Shown here one piece after another: positions 1 to 6,143 of a DNA stretch of 6,143 nt. How positions within the stretch are numbered: position 1 is the first letter of the stretch; every line of letters starts with the position of its first letter. The notes beneath the pieces are model-generated. The model was given only the letters and a program-made list of their open reading frames with translations. It was not told where the DNA came from and did no database searches. The DNA lies in the NCBI GenBank assembly GCA_039714155.1, contig JBDLJX010000132.1, positions 1-6,143 of the forward strand, written 5' to 3'. Origin of the DNA: SZUA-186 sp039714155 (GTDB lineage: Bacteria; Pseudomonadota; Gammaproteobacteria; UBA9214). A program made the translations under genes and the position numbers.

Positions 1-1
1 A

Positions 2-379
2 CACAAGCTGCTGCTGGTTGTGCTTGCCCTTGCCCTGGCGATATCGCCGGTGCATGGCGTTCCGACGCTGCCGATGATCGACGCTGCAGATGATACGTCG
101 CACTGCGCCCGGATGCAGCACGACATGCAGACTGCCAATGCACCGGCTAATGCGCAACTTCAGGAAGACGGAACCGGTCATCAATGCGAGCAGGGTTGTA
201 ATGGCGGCTGTTGTAGTGGCGCCTGCAGTATCTGTGCGCACGGTGCCTTCGCCATGTCGGACATTGTTATTGTTACACTGGAATTTAACGACACAACACG
301 GACCGGGTTGTTTCTGGCTTCCTTCCCGGAACGCACTGTTATTCCACCCCTGCGGCCACCCGCCTTTCTCCATAGCTGA
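2..379 (+). CDS. Secreted Cys/His/Met-rich small protein, CopL/DUF2946-like (5' end outside window)
   Basis: The reading frame is open from the first full codon to a TGA at 377-379. A GTG at 20 could serve as a start, but the codons before it (H-K-L-L-L-V) already continue a signal-peptide hydrophobic stretch, so the true start is probably upstream and the gene is cut by the window edge. Counting from the GTG as residue 1, the protein has a signal-like segment (1-13), a CARMQHDM stretch (29-36), then a dense cysteine cluster C56, C60, C64, C65, C69, C72 followed by H74, and a proline-rich tail ending PPLRPPAFLHS. An exported short protein with a CC-x3-C-x2-C core and a terminal RPP motif recalls the CopL / DUF2946-type proteins found beside copper resistance genes. 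That link is from memory of family style, not a search. Its position 84 bases ahead of a Cus-type pump supports a periplasmic metal-binding or metal-sensing role. The function is inferred; that it is a coding gene is fairly secure. Confidence 0.72.
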   Translation, partial: HKLLLVVLALALAISPVHGVPTLPMIDAADDTSHCARMQHDMQTANAPANAQLQEDGTGHQCEQGCNGGCCSGACSICAHGAFAMSDIVIVTLEFNDTTRTGLFLASFPERTVIPPLRPPAFLHS

Positions 380-390
380 TTCATACACGC

Positions 391-421
391 CTGTAAAACT
401 GCCTGCCCGGGCAGTTACAAT
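391..421 (+). promoter_or_regulatory. Putative promoter/operator of the efflux operon
   Basis: TACAAT at 416-421 differs from the -10 consensus by one base. Nineteen bases upstream, CTGTAA at 391-396 is only a weak -35 match (three of six). The spacer is filled by an inverted repeat (397-403 / 410-416). A dyad in an over-long 19-base spacer is the arrangement used by MerR-family activators such as CueR, but the sequence is not the known CueR box, and the 6-base gap between arms differs from CueR sites. A start near 428 would leave a leader of roughly 36 bases before the ATG at 464. The regulator is not in the window. This is inferred from layout only. Confidence 0.35.
397..416. repeat. Inverted repeat with perfect 12-base palindrome core
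   Basis: AACTGCC (397-403) pairs with GGCAGTT (410-416) around a 6-base loop. CTGCCCGGGCAG at 403-414 is also a perfect palindrome. It lies in the only noncoding gap of the window, just after the small Cys-rich gene. No T-run follows it (the next bases are ACAATCAG), so it does not look like an intrinsic terminator. An operator is the more likely reading, and a transcript-stabilising or attenuating hairpin is possible. Confidence 0.55.
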
Positions 422-452
422 CAGTCGTGAAATGTTCCTGATCAATGGCTAT

Positions 453-456
453 GGAG
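453..456 (+). promoter_or_regulatory. Ribosome binding site of the cusC-like gene
   Basis: GGAG ends 7 bases before the ATG at 464, a standard distance. It is the main reason for choosing 464 as the start, although that start gives the protein an unusually long basic segment ahead of its signal-peptide core. Confidence 0.6.
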
Positions 457-463
457 ATTTACC

Positions 464-1816
464 ATGCTTTACTCCCGGAAGATTGTCCGGTCGTCACGCA
501 CAGCCCATACTGCGCGGCTCGCTAAACCAGTCCAGGCATGTTGTGGTTATCTGACTGCGAATATCGTCAGGCATGTCGCACTGGTGCTGACATTCGTCAT
601 GCTGGCGGCAGTTGCCTCGAATGCACGGTCGGCCCTGACCCTGACAGAGGCAGAGCGGATTGCACTGGCAGATGATCCTGCCATCGGTGCGTTGCAGGCA
701 CGCTCGCAGGCATTGCAGGATGCAGCGGTAGCCGAGGGACAGTTGCCTGATCCGAAACTGAGGACGGGTGTTTACAACCTGCCACTGGACACCTTTGAAT
801 TTGACAAGGAACCCACCACGCAATGGCGGCTGGGTATCGTGCAGTCCTTTCCGCGCGGCAAGTCGCTGCAATACAAAAAGCGCGAGACCGAATGGATGGC
901 AACTGCCGAACAGGCTAAAGCCGAAGCCGGTGCGCGCAAGATCATTCGTGACGTTCGTAAAGGCTTCCTGGAACTTTATTACCAGGTACGGGCCGAGCAA
1001 ATTGTAACGGAAACCCGTGAACTGTTTGCGCAACTGGTGGACATTACCCAGGCGCATTATGCAACCGGTCGAGTCAGCCAGCAGGATGTGCTGCGTGCCT
1101 CACTCGAGCTGTCACGGCTTGATGACCGTACCACCCGTATCCGCAATGAAGCGGACAAGGGCCGCGCCGAACTGACAAAATGGATTGGCGATGCCGCGGC
1201 GCTGCCGATTGACGGCCATTTTCCGGAACTGCCAGCGCTGCCTGCAAAAGATGCTATCGGGAACACTCTGCCGGAACATCCGCTGATCCGCGCCGAGACG
1301 GCAAAGCTCGAAGCCAGCAACCAGAAGGTCCGGATCTCCCGCGAGCAATACAAGCCCGGCTGGAGTGCCGGGCTGGAATACCGCAAGCGTTTCGGTAATG
1401 ACCCGACCGGTGATGATCGTGCCGACATGATGGCCGCCATGCTCACCGTGGACCTGCCGCTGTTCCCGAAAAATCGCCAGGACAAACGCCTGTCAGCCAG
1501 CATGCAGCAGGCCGAATCAGTACAACTGACCCGTGATGACAAGTTGCGCGAGCTGCAGCAGATGCTGGATACGGACTATGCCAACTGGCAGCGCCTGGGA
1601 GAACGGTCCGTGCTGTATGAATCACAGTTGCTGAAGGAAGCCAGTGCCAATGCACAGGCCTCGTTGAATGCCTACCAGAGCGGTGTCACTGAATTCACCA
1701 CCCTGATGCGTGCGCGCATTACCGATCTGGACGTTCGCCTGGATGACCTGCGGGTTCGGGTCGATCGCACCAAGGCACAGGCCAGCCTGCTCTATCTTGC
1801 CGGAGAAGACCAATGA
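464..1816 (+). CDS. cusC: Outer-membrane efflux channel of a Cus-type RND pump (TolC/OEP family)
   Basis: This 450-residue protein is the outer-membrane factor that would form the trimeric exit duct of the tripartite pump. A GGAG at 453-456 supports the ATG at 464. A long basic N-terminal stretch (1-36) precedes a hydrophobic core (about 38-51) and a likely signal-peptidase I site after A54 or A57. No lipobox is seen, unlike E. coli CusC, which is a lipoprotein. The mature protein starts with the typical LTLTEAERIAL motif (58-68) and holds two OEP repeats (about 58-245 and 270-445). These are rich in long Ala/Glu/Arg helices with short beta segments, including GLEYRKR and LPLFPKNRQDKR (331-342), a pattern typical of channels paired with heavy-metal RND pumps. 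The gene overlaps the adaptor gene by ATGA, so the two are probably co-translated. The OEP family call is firm. Assignment to Cus rather than Czc rests on the neighbouring genes. Confidence 0.93.
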   Translation: MLYSRKIVRSSRTAHTARLAKPVQACCGYLTANIVRHVALVLTFVMLAAVASNARSALTLTEAERIALADDPAIGALQARSQALQDAAVAEGQLPDPKLRTGVYNLPLDTFEFDKEPTTQWRLGIVQSFPRGKSLQYKKRETEWMATAEQAKAEAGARKIIRDVRKGFLELYYQVRAEQIVTETRELFAQLVDITQAHYATGRVSQQDVLRASLELSRLDDRTTRIRNEADKGRAELTKWIGDAAALPIDGHFPELPALPAKDAIGNTLPEHPLIRAETAKLEASNQKVRISREQYKPGWSAGLEYRKRFGNDPTGDDRADMMAAMLTVDLPLFPKNRQDKRLSASMQQAESVQLTRDDKLRELQQMLDTDYANWQRLGERSVLYESQLLKEASANAQASLNAYQSGVTEFTTLMRARITDLDVRLDDLRVRVDRTKAQASLLYLAGEDQ

Positions 1817-3003
1817 ACAAAGCACACGTCAATATCCTGCTAGCCGGTATTCTGCTTGCCAGCCTGCTGTCACCATCAGCAGCCACGGCGGAGGACGGTG
1901 AGCGGGAAATTCTCTACTGGGTTGCACCCATGGATGCCAATTACCGGCGTGACAAACCGGGCAAATCTCCCATGGGCATGGACCTGGTCCCGGTGTATGC
2001 CGATGCCGGCGGCAGCGATGGCAGTAGCGTGAGCATTGCACCGCAAGTGGTGCAGAACCTGGGTGTCCGCACGGCTGTGGCCGAACGCTCCCGCCTGTGG
2101 CGTGGCATCGATACGGTTGGCTATGTCGATTTCGACGAATCGAAGGTCAGCCATATTCATTTACGTACCGAGGGCTGGATCGAGAACCTGGTGGTGCAGT
2201 CCGAGGGTGAACGGGTCACCCGGGGCCAGCGCCTGTTTGACCTGTATTCACCGGAACTGGTCAATGCCCAGGAGGAATTCGTGCAGGCCCTGAATATCGG
2301 CAACAAGGGGCTGATCCGCGCCTCGCGCAGCCGGCTCGATGCACTCGGAATTCCCGGCAACCGGATCAAGCGCCTGGAGAAGGACCGGAAACCCAGTCAG
2401 ACCATCCCGGTCTATGCACCGCAGGATGGCGTGGTCGCGACACTGCCCGTGCGCGAGGGCATGTTCATCAAACCGGCTACACGCATCATGAGTCTCGCCG
2501 ACCTGTCCAGCGTGTGGCTGCTGGCGGAAATCTTTGAACGCCAGGCCGACTGGGTCGAGGTCGGGCAATCCGCCGAAGTGCGCCTGCCGTATCAACCGGG
2601 CCCGGTCTGGGAGGGACGCGTTGAATACATTTACCCCAGCCTGGACCCGAAAACGCGGACCCTGAAAGCCCGGCTGCGTTTCGAGAACCCCGATGAGACA
2701 CTCAAGCCGAACATGTACGCCAATGTGAAAATCTATGGTGGCCCCAGGGAAGATGCCATTGTCATCCCGGTCGAGGCGCTGATACGAACCGGGCGTGAAG
2801 ACCGTGTCGTGCTGGCGCTGGGAGAAGGGCGCTTCGAGAGCCGCACGGTCACTGCCGGCATCGAGAGCGGTGACTGGGTTGAAATCCTGACAGGTATCGA
2901 GCCCGGCGACACGGTGGTTACCTCCGGGCAGTTCCTGATCGACTCCGAGTCCAGCCTCAAGGCCAGCATGCAACGCATGACCAGTCCGGATGTACAACCA
3001 TGA
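1813..3003 (+). CDS. cusB: Periplasmic adaptor of a Cu(I)/Ag(I) RND efflux pump (CusB-like)
   Basis: This 396-residue membrane-fusion protein bridges the inner-membrane pump and the outer-membrane channel and hands metal to the pump. The ATG at 1813 overlaps the previous stop (ATGA) and has a strong GGAGAAG site at 1802-1808. A signal peptide (1-26, ending ATA|ED) leads into a heavy-metal-binding segment (33-62) of the form YWVAPMD...KPGKSPMGMDLVPVY. This is the cysteine-free version. M40, M54 and M56 match the three methionines of E. coli CusB (M49, M64, M66 from memory) that take Cu(I)/Ag(I) from CusF. Next come the first lipoyl half (about 100-147, with RTEGWIENLVV), a helical hairpin (about 148-192), the second lipoyl half (about 197-231, APQDGVVATLPVREG), a beta-barrel (about 234-310, with YPSLDPKTRTLKARL) and a membrane-proximal domain (about 315-390). 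Length is near that of E. coli CusB. The methionine motif is the main reason to favour copper/silver over zinc or cobalt. Confidence 0.95.
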   Translation: MNKAHVNILLAGILLASLLSPSAATAEDGEREILYWVAPMDANYRRDKPGKSPMGMDLVPVYADAGGSDGSSVSIAPQVVQNLGVRTAVAERSRLWRGIDTVGYVDFDESKVSHIHLRTEGWIENLVVQSEGERVTRGQRLFDLYSPELVNAQEEFVQALNIGNKGLIRASRSRLDALGIPGNRIKRLEKDRKPSQTIPVYAPQDGVVATLPVREGMFIKPATRIMSLADLSSVWLLAEIFERQADWVEVGQSAEVRLPYQPGPVWEGRVEYIYPSLDPKTRTLKARLRFENPDETLKPNMYANVKIYGGPREDAIVIPVEALIRTGREDRVVLALGEGRFESRTVTAGIESGDWVEILTGIEPGDTVVTSGQFLIDSESSLKASMQRMTSPDVQP

Positions 3004-6000
3004 TCGTAAATCTCATCGACTGGTCGATACGCAACCGTTTCATGGTCATCCTGCTGACCGTGATGCTGACCGGCTGGGGTGTCTATGCCGTAAAAAACAC
3101 GCCGCTGGACGCCATTCCCGATCTTTCGGATGTGCAGGTCATTATCAAGACGGCCTATCCGGGCCAGGCACCGCAGGTGGTCGAGGACCAGGTCACCTAC
3201 CCGCTCACCACCGCCATGCTGTCGGTCCCCAAGGCGGTGAATGTGCGCGGCTACTCGTTTTTTGGCGATTCCTTCGTGTACGTCATTTTTGAAGACGGTA
3301 CCGACCCTTACTGGGCACGCACGCGGGTGCTGGAATACCTCAGTCAGGCCGCCAGCAAGCTGCCGCCGGATGCGCGTCCCGAACTCGGTCCGGATGCAAC
3401 GGGTGTGGGCTGGGTGTATGAATACGCACTGGTTGATCGCTCCAACCAACTGGACCTTTCGCAGCTGCGCAGTCTGCAGGACTGGTTTCTCAAATACGAA
3501 CTGCAGACCGTCGCAGGTGTCTCCGAGGTCGCCACCATCGGCGGCATGGTCAAGCAGTATCAGGTCGTGCTGGACCCCGACAAGCTGCGGGCCTATGACC
3601 TGCCGTTATCAAAGGTACGCAATGCCATTCTGCGCGGCAATCAGGAAGTCGGCGGTTCGGTCATCGAACTGGCCGAGGCCGAGTACATGGTGCGTGCCAC
3701 CGGCTATATCGATGCGCTGGAGGACCTGCGGCATATCCCGCTGGGTGTCAACAAACGTGGTACGCCGATTCTGCTGAAGGATGTTTCCCAGGTCCGCCTG
3801 GGACCACAACTGCGCCGCGGTATTGCCGAACTGGATGGCGAAGGTGAAGTGGTCGGTGGCGTCATCGTCATGCGCTTTGGAGAAAATGCACTGACAACCA
3901 TCAACCGGGTAAAGGTGAAACTGGCTGAACTCGGCAAAGGTCTGCCCGAAGGCGTAGAGATAATCGAGACCTATGATCGCTCGGCATTGATCCAGCGCGC
4001 GGTTAAAAACCTTAATGGCAAGCTGGTCCAGGAATTCATTGTAGTGGCGCTGGTCTGTGCGCTGTTCCTGTTCCACTTGCGTTCGGCGCTGGTGATAATT
4101 ATCTCACTCCCGATTGGCATCGTCGCTGCTTTCATCGTCATGCGGTACATGGGTATCAATGCCAACATCATGTCGCTGGGCGGCATTGCCATTGCCATCG
4201 GTGCGATGGTCGATGCCGCCATTGTCATGATAGAGAATGTGCACAAACACATGGAGCGGGAAACGGTCACGGAGGCCAACCGCTGGGACATCATGCGCAA
4301 GGCGGCAACGGAAGTCGGGCCACCGCTGTTTTTTTCACTGTTGATTATTACACTGAGTTTTCTGCCGGTATTTACCCTGCAGGCGCAGGAAGGCCGGCTG
4401 TTTGCACCGCTTGCCTACACCAAGACCTTTGCCATGGCCGCCGCGGCCTTCCTGTCGATCACCCTGGTACCGGTATTGATGGGTTACTTCATCCGCGGAC
4501 ACATCATCCCGGAATCAAGGAATCCCGTTGATCGTATCCTGATTGCCAGTTACCGCCCCGTGATCAACTTCGTGCTCAAGGCACCCGCGACGGTGCTCGT
4601 GATTGCCGTCGTGCTGGTTGTCGTCGGGCTGTGGCCCGCGACACGGCTGGGTTCCGAGTTCATGCCGGACCTGGATGAAGGTGACCTGCTGTACATGCCG
4701 AGCACGTTTCCGGCCGTCTCCATTGGCAAGGCCAGGGAGATCCTGCAACAGACCGACAAACTCATCAAGACGGTACCGGAAGTCAAGCGCGTGTTCGGCA
4801 AGATCGGCCGCGCAGAGAGCGCAACCGACCCGGCGCCGCTGACCATGGTCGAGACCACCATCCAGCTGAAGCCGCGTGATGAATGGCGGCCGGGTATGAC
4901 CATCGACAAGCTCAAGCAGGATCTCAACAAGCGGGTACAGTTACCGGGCATTGCCAATATCTGGGTCATGCCCATCAAGAACCGCATCGACATGCTGGCG
5001 ACCGGCATCAAGACACCGGTCGGTGTGAAGGTCGCGGGCCCGGACCTGAATGAAATCCAGGCCATTGGTAAACGCATAGAGGAAGTTCTCGCGGCTGTCC
5101 CCGGAACCGTATCCGTCTATTCCGAGCGCGTCGCCGGTGGGCGCTATGTGACGGTAGATATTGATCGTCTGGCCGCTGCACGCTTTGCCCTCAACATTGC
5201 CGATGTACAGGAAGTAGTACGCACGGCTCTGGGCGGCATGCGGGTTGCACAGACTGTGGAGGGTCTGGAGCGCTATCCGATCAACATCCGCTATCCGCGT
5301 GATGTGCGTGACTCGCTGGAAAAACTGCGCAACCTGCCCATCATCACGCCCGCTGGTGCGCGTATTCCGCTGGCGGAAGTTTCGGAGATCCGCATCGATG
5401 ACGGCCCCGGCATGATCAAGACCGAGAACGCCCGTCTCAATGGCTGGGTCTACGTGGATATCGAAGGACGTGACCTGGGCTCCTACGTGGCTGAAGCACA
5501 GCGAGTGGTCCATGAACAGGTGCAACTGCCAACGGGCTACTCGATTGCCTGGTCGGGTCAATATGAATACCTGGTGCGGGCGAAGGCGCAGTTGGCCACG
5601 GTGTTACCCGTGACACTCGCCATTATCGTATTGCTGTTGTATATGAACTTTCGCAAATTCACCGAGGTACTCATTATCATGGGCACGCTGCCACTGGCGC
5701 TGGTCGGCGGATTCTGGCTGCTGTACCTGCTCGGTTACAACATGTCGGTTGCTGTCGGTGTCGGGTTTATCGCACTCGCCGGTGTTGCGGTAGAGATCGG
5801 CGTCATTATGCTGGTGTATCTGAACCAGGCCCTGCAGCGGCACCGTGACGCAGCAGATCATGCACAGCGGGAGCTGAGCAGTGAGGATGTTCGCAGCGCC
5901 GTTATTGATGGAGCACTGTTACGGGTACGGCCCATCATGATGACAGTCGCAGCCATTATTGTCGGCCTGTTGCCGATTATGCTGGGCAGCGGTACCGGTT

Positions 6001-6143
6001 CCGAGGTCATGCGGCGTATCGCGGCCCCCATGGTCGGCGGGATGATCAGTGCTACATTGCTGACACTGGTCGTGATCCCGGCAGTATTCCTGATCTGGAA
6101 GCAGCGCAGTGTTAACACAGGCGATGCGCAGGATGCATCAATT
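3000..6143 (+). CDS. cusA: Cu(I)/Ag(I) RND efflux pump, inner-membrane subunit (CusA-like), 3' end outside window
   Basis: Translation from the ATG at 3000 (overlapping the adaptor stop as ATGA) is open for 1048 codons to the last base. E. coli CusA has 1047 residues, so only a short tail should be missing. The upstream ribosome site is weak (GGA at 2988-2990), so coupled translation is likely. The protein is a proton-driven homotrimeric exporter. It has TM1 (about 14-34), a periplasmic porter region, TM2-6 (about 346-497), TM7 (about 527-544), a second porter region and TM8-12 (about 867-1035). TM4 carries the heavy-metal RND signature GAMVDAAIVMIENVHKH with D405 and E412. The copper-site methionines of E. 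coli CusA (M573, M623, M672) correspond to M566, M615 and M665. M391, M403, M410, M479, M494, M747 and M1004 match other relay methionines. R83, E560, D609, E617, R662 and K671 match charged cleft residues. E932 matches relay E939. Two expected residues differ: L271 (Met in E. coli) and I979 (Lys984 in E. coli). E. coli numbering is from memory. Confidence 0.95.
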   Translation, partial: MIVNLIDWSIRNRFMVILLTVMLTGWGVYAVKNTPLDAIPDLSDVQVIIKTAYPGQAPQVVEDQVTYPLTTAMLSVPKAVNVRGYSFFGDSFVYVIFEDGTDPYWARTRVLEYLSQAASKLPPDARPELGPDATGVGWVYEYALVDRSNQLDLSQLRSLQDWFLKYELQTVAGVSEVATIGGMVKQYQVVLDPDKLRAYDLPLSKVRNAILRGNQEVGGSVIELAEAEYMVRATGYIDALEDLRHIPLGVNKRGTPILLKDVSQVRLGPQLRRGIAELDGEGEVVGGVIVMRFGENALTTINRVKVKLAELGKGLPEGVEIIETYDRSALIQRAVKNLNGKLVQEFIVVALVCALFLFHLRSALVIIISLPIGIVAAFIVMRYMGINANIMSLGGIAIAIGAMVDAAIVMIENVHKHMERETVTEANRWDIMRKAATEVGPPLFFSLLIITLSFLPVFTLQAQEGRLFAPLAYTKTFAMAAAAFLSITLVPVLMGYFIRGHIIPESRNPVDRILIASYRPVINFVLKAPATVLVIAVVLVVVGLWPATRLGSEFMPDLDEGDLLYMPSTFPAVSIGKAREILQQTDKLIKTVPEVKRVFGKIGRAESATDPAPLTMVETTIQLKPRDEWRPGMTIDKLKQDLNKRVQLPGIANIWVMPIKNRIDMLATGIKTPVGVKVAGPDLNEIQAIGKRIEEVLAAVPGTVSVYSERVAGGRYVTVDIDRLAAARFALNIADVQEVVRTALGGMRVAQTVEGLERYPINIRYPRDVRDSLEKLRNLPIITPAGARIPLAEVSEIRIDDGPGMIKTENARLNGWVYVDIEGRDLGSYVAEAQRVVHEQVQLPTGYSIAWSGQYEYLVRAKAQLATVLPVTLAIIVLLLYMNFRKFTEVLIIMGTLPLALVGGFWLLYLLGYNMSVAVGVGFIALAGVAVEIGVIMLVYLNQALQRHRDAADHAQRELSSEDVRSAVIDGALLRVRPIMMTVAAIIVGLLPIMLGSGTGSEVMRRIAAPMVGGMISATLLTLVVIPAVFLIWKQRSVNTGDAQDASI

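Noticed and set aside
397..416. Hairpin read as an intrinsic terminator for the small Cys-rich gene
   Set aside because: No T-run follows the stem, and the bases after it form a -10-like hexamer, so an operator or promoter element fits better.
530..544. V-Q-A-C at residues 23-26 of the channel as a lipobox
   Set aside because: No hydrophobic segment precedes it and glutamine at that position is atypical; the hydrophobic core comes after it.
90..554. 154-codon plus-strand frame spanning the small gene, the gap and the cusC start
   Set aside because: It crosses the promoter-like gap and overlaps two better supported genes. Its product has no signal peptide or recognisable motif.
2248..2997. 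249-codon open frame on the minus strand
   Set aside because: It lies wholly inside the adaptor gene on the opposite strand, and its translation shows no recognisable domain, signal or hydrophobic pattern. It is a shadow of GC-rich coding sequence.
3241..3777. 178-codon plus-strand frame, with other frames inside 3000-6143
   Set aside because: The true frame here is the CusA-like pump, continuous from 3000 to 6143 with conserved motifs throughout. This frame is out of phase and its product is rich in Cys/Arg/Ser/Trp without a family pattern.
4329..4335. Run of seven T in the pump gene as a slippage or phase-variation site
   Set aside because: It simply encodes two Phe codons and the start of a Ser codon in TM5. 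No alternative product or nearby frameshift signal is seen, and seven bases is short.
4941..5561. 206-codon minus-strand frame
   Set aside because: Antisense to the conserved second porter region of the pump, with no recognisable protein features.
1..6143. Insertion sequences, CRISPR arrays, tRNA/rRNA genes or attachment sites
   Set aside because: None seen: almost the whole window is continuous coding sequence of one operon, with a single 84-base gap and no spaced repeats or transposase-like frames.

Overview
The window is one plus-strand gene cluster for a tripartite heavy-metal RND efflux pump of the Cus type (Cu(I)/Ag(I) export), preceded by a small secreted cysteine-rich protein. The DNA is moderately GC-rich. 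The three-part envelope pump with its outer-membrane factor implies a Gram-negative host, and the protein style fits a Proteobacterium, most likely a Gammaproteobacterium. The species cannot be fixed from this sequence alone.

Layout: (i) 2-379, the 3' part of a short exported Cys/His/Met-rich protein whose start lies upstream of the window. It recalls the CopL / DUF2946-like copper-associated proteins. (ii) 380-463, an 84-base gap with a perfect 12-base palindrome inside a 7-bp hairpin, followed directly by a TACAAT -10-like hexamer. This is the best candidate for the pump promoter/operator. (iii) 464-1816, outer-membrane channel (CusC-like, TolC/OEP family). (iv) 1813-3003, periplasmic adaptor (CusB-like) with an N-terminal methionine-type metal-binding segment. 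(v) 3000-6143, inner-membrane RND pump (CusA-like). It is open to the last base, so its stop codon lies beyond the window. Both junctions between pump genes are 4-base ATGA overlaps, which points to one transcript and translational coupling.

How the genes work together: the adaptor's three methionines (M40, M54, M56) match the E. coli CusB metal-capture residues. The pump keeps the three periplasmic methionines (M566, M615, M665) that form the CusA copper site, so Cu(I)/Ag(I) is a better substrate guess than Zn/Co/Cd. Metal would pass from the periplasm or a chaperone to the adaptor and pump, then out through the channel, driven by protons. The small Cys-rich protein may bind or sense metal in the periplasm.

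The core system is well known. The points worth a second look are the Cys-rich leader gene, the palindromic promoter region, and two substitutions in the pump at positions tied to function in E. coli CusA: Ile979 in place of proton-relay Lys984, and Leu271 in place of Met271 of a methionine pair. No RNA genes, mobile elements or CRISPR arrays were seen.
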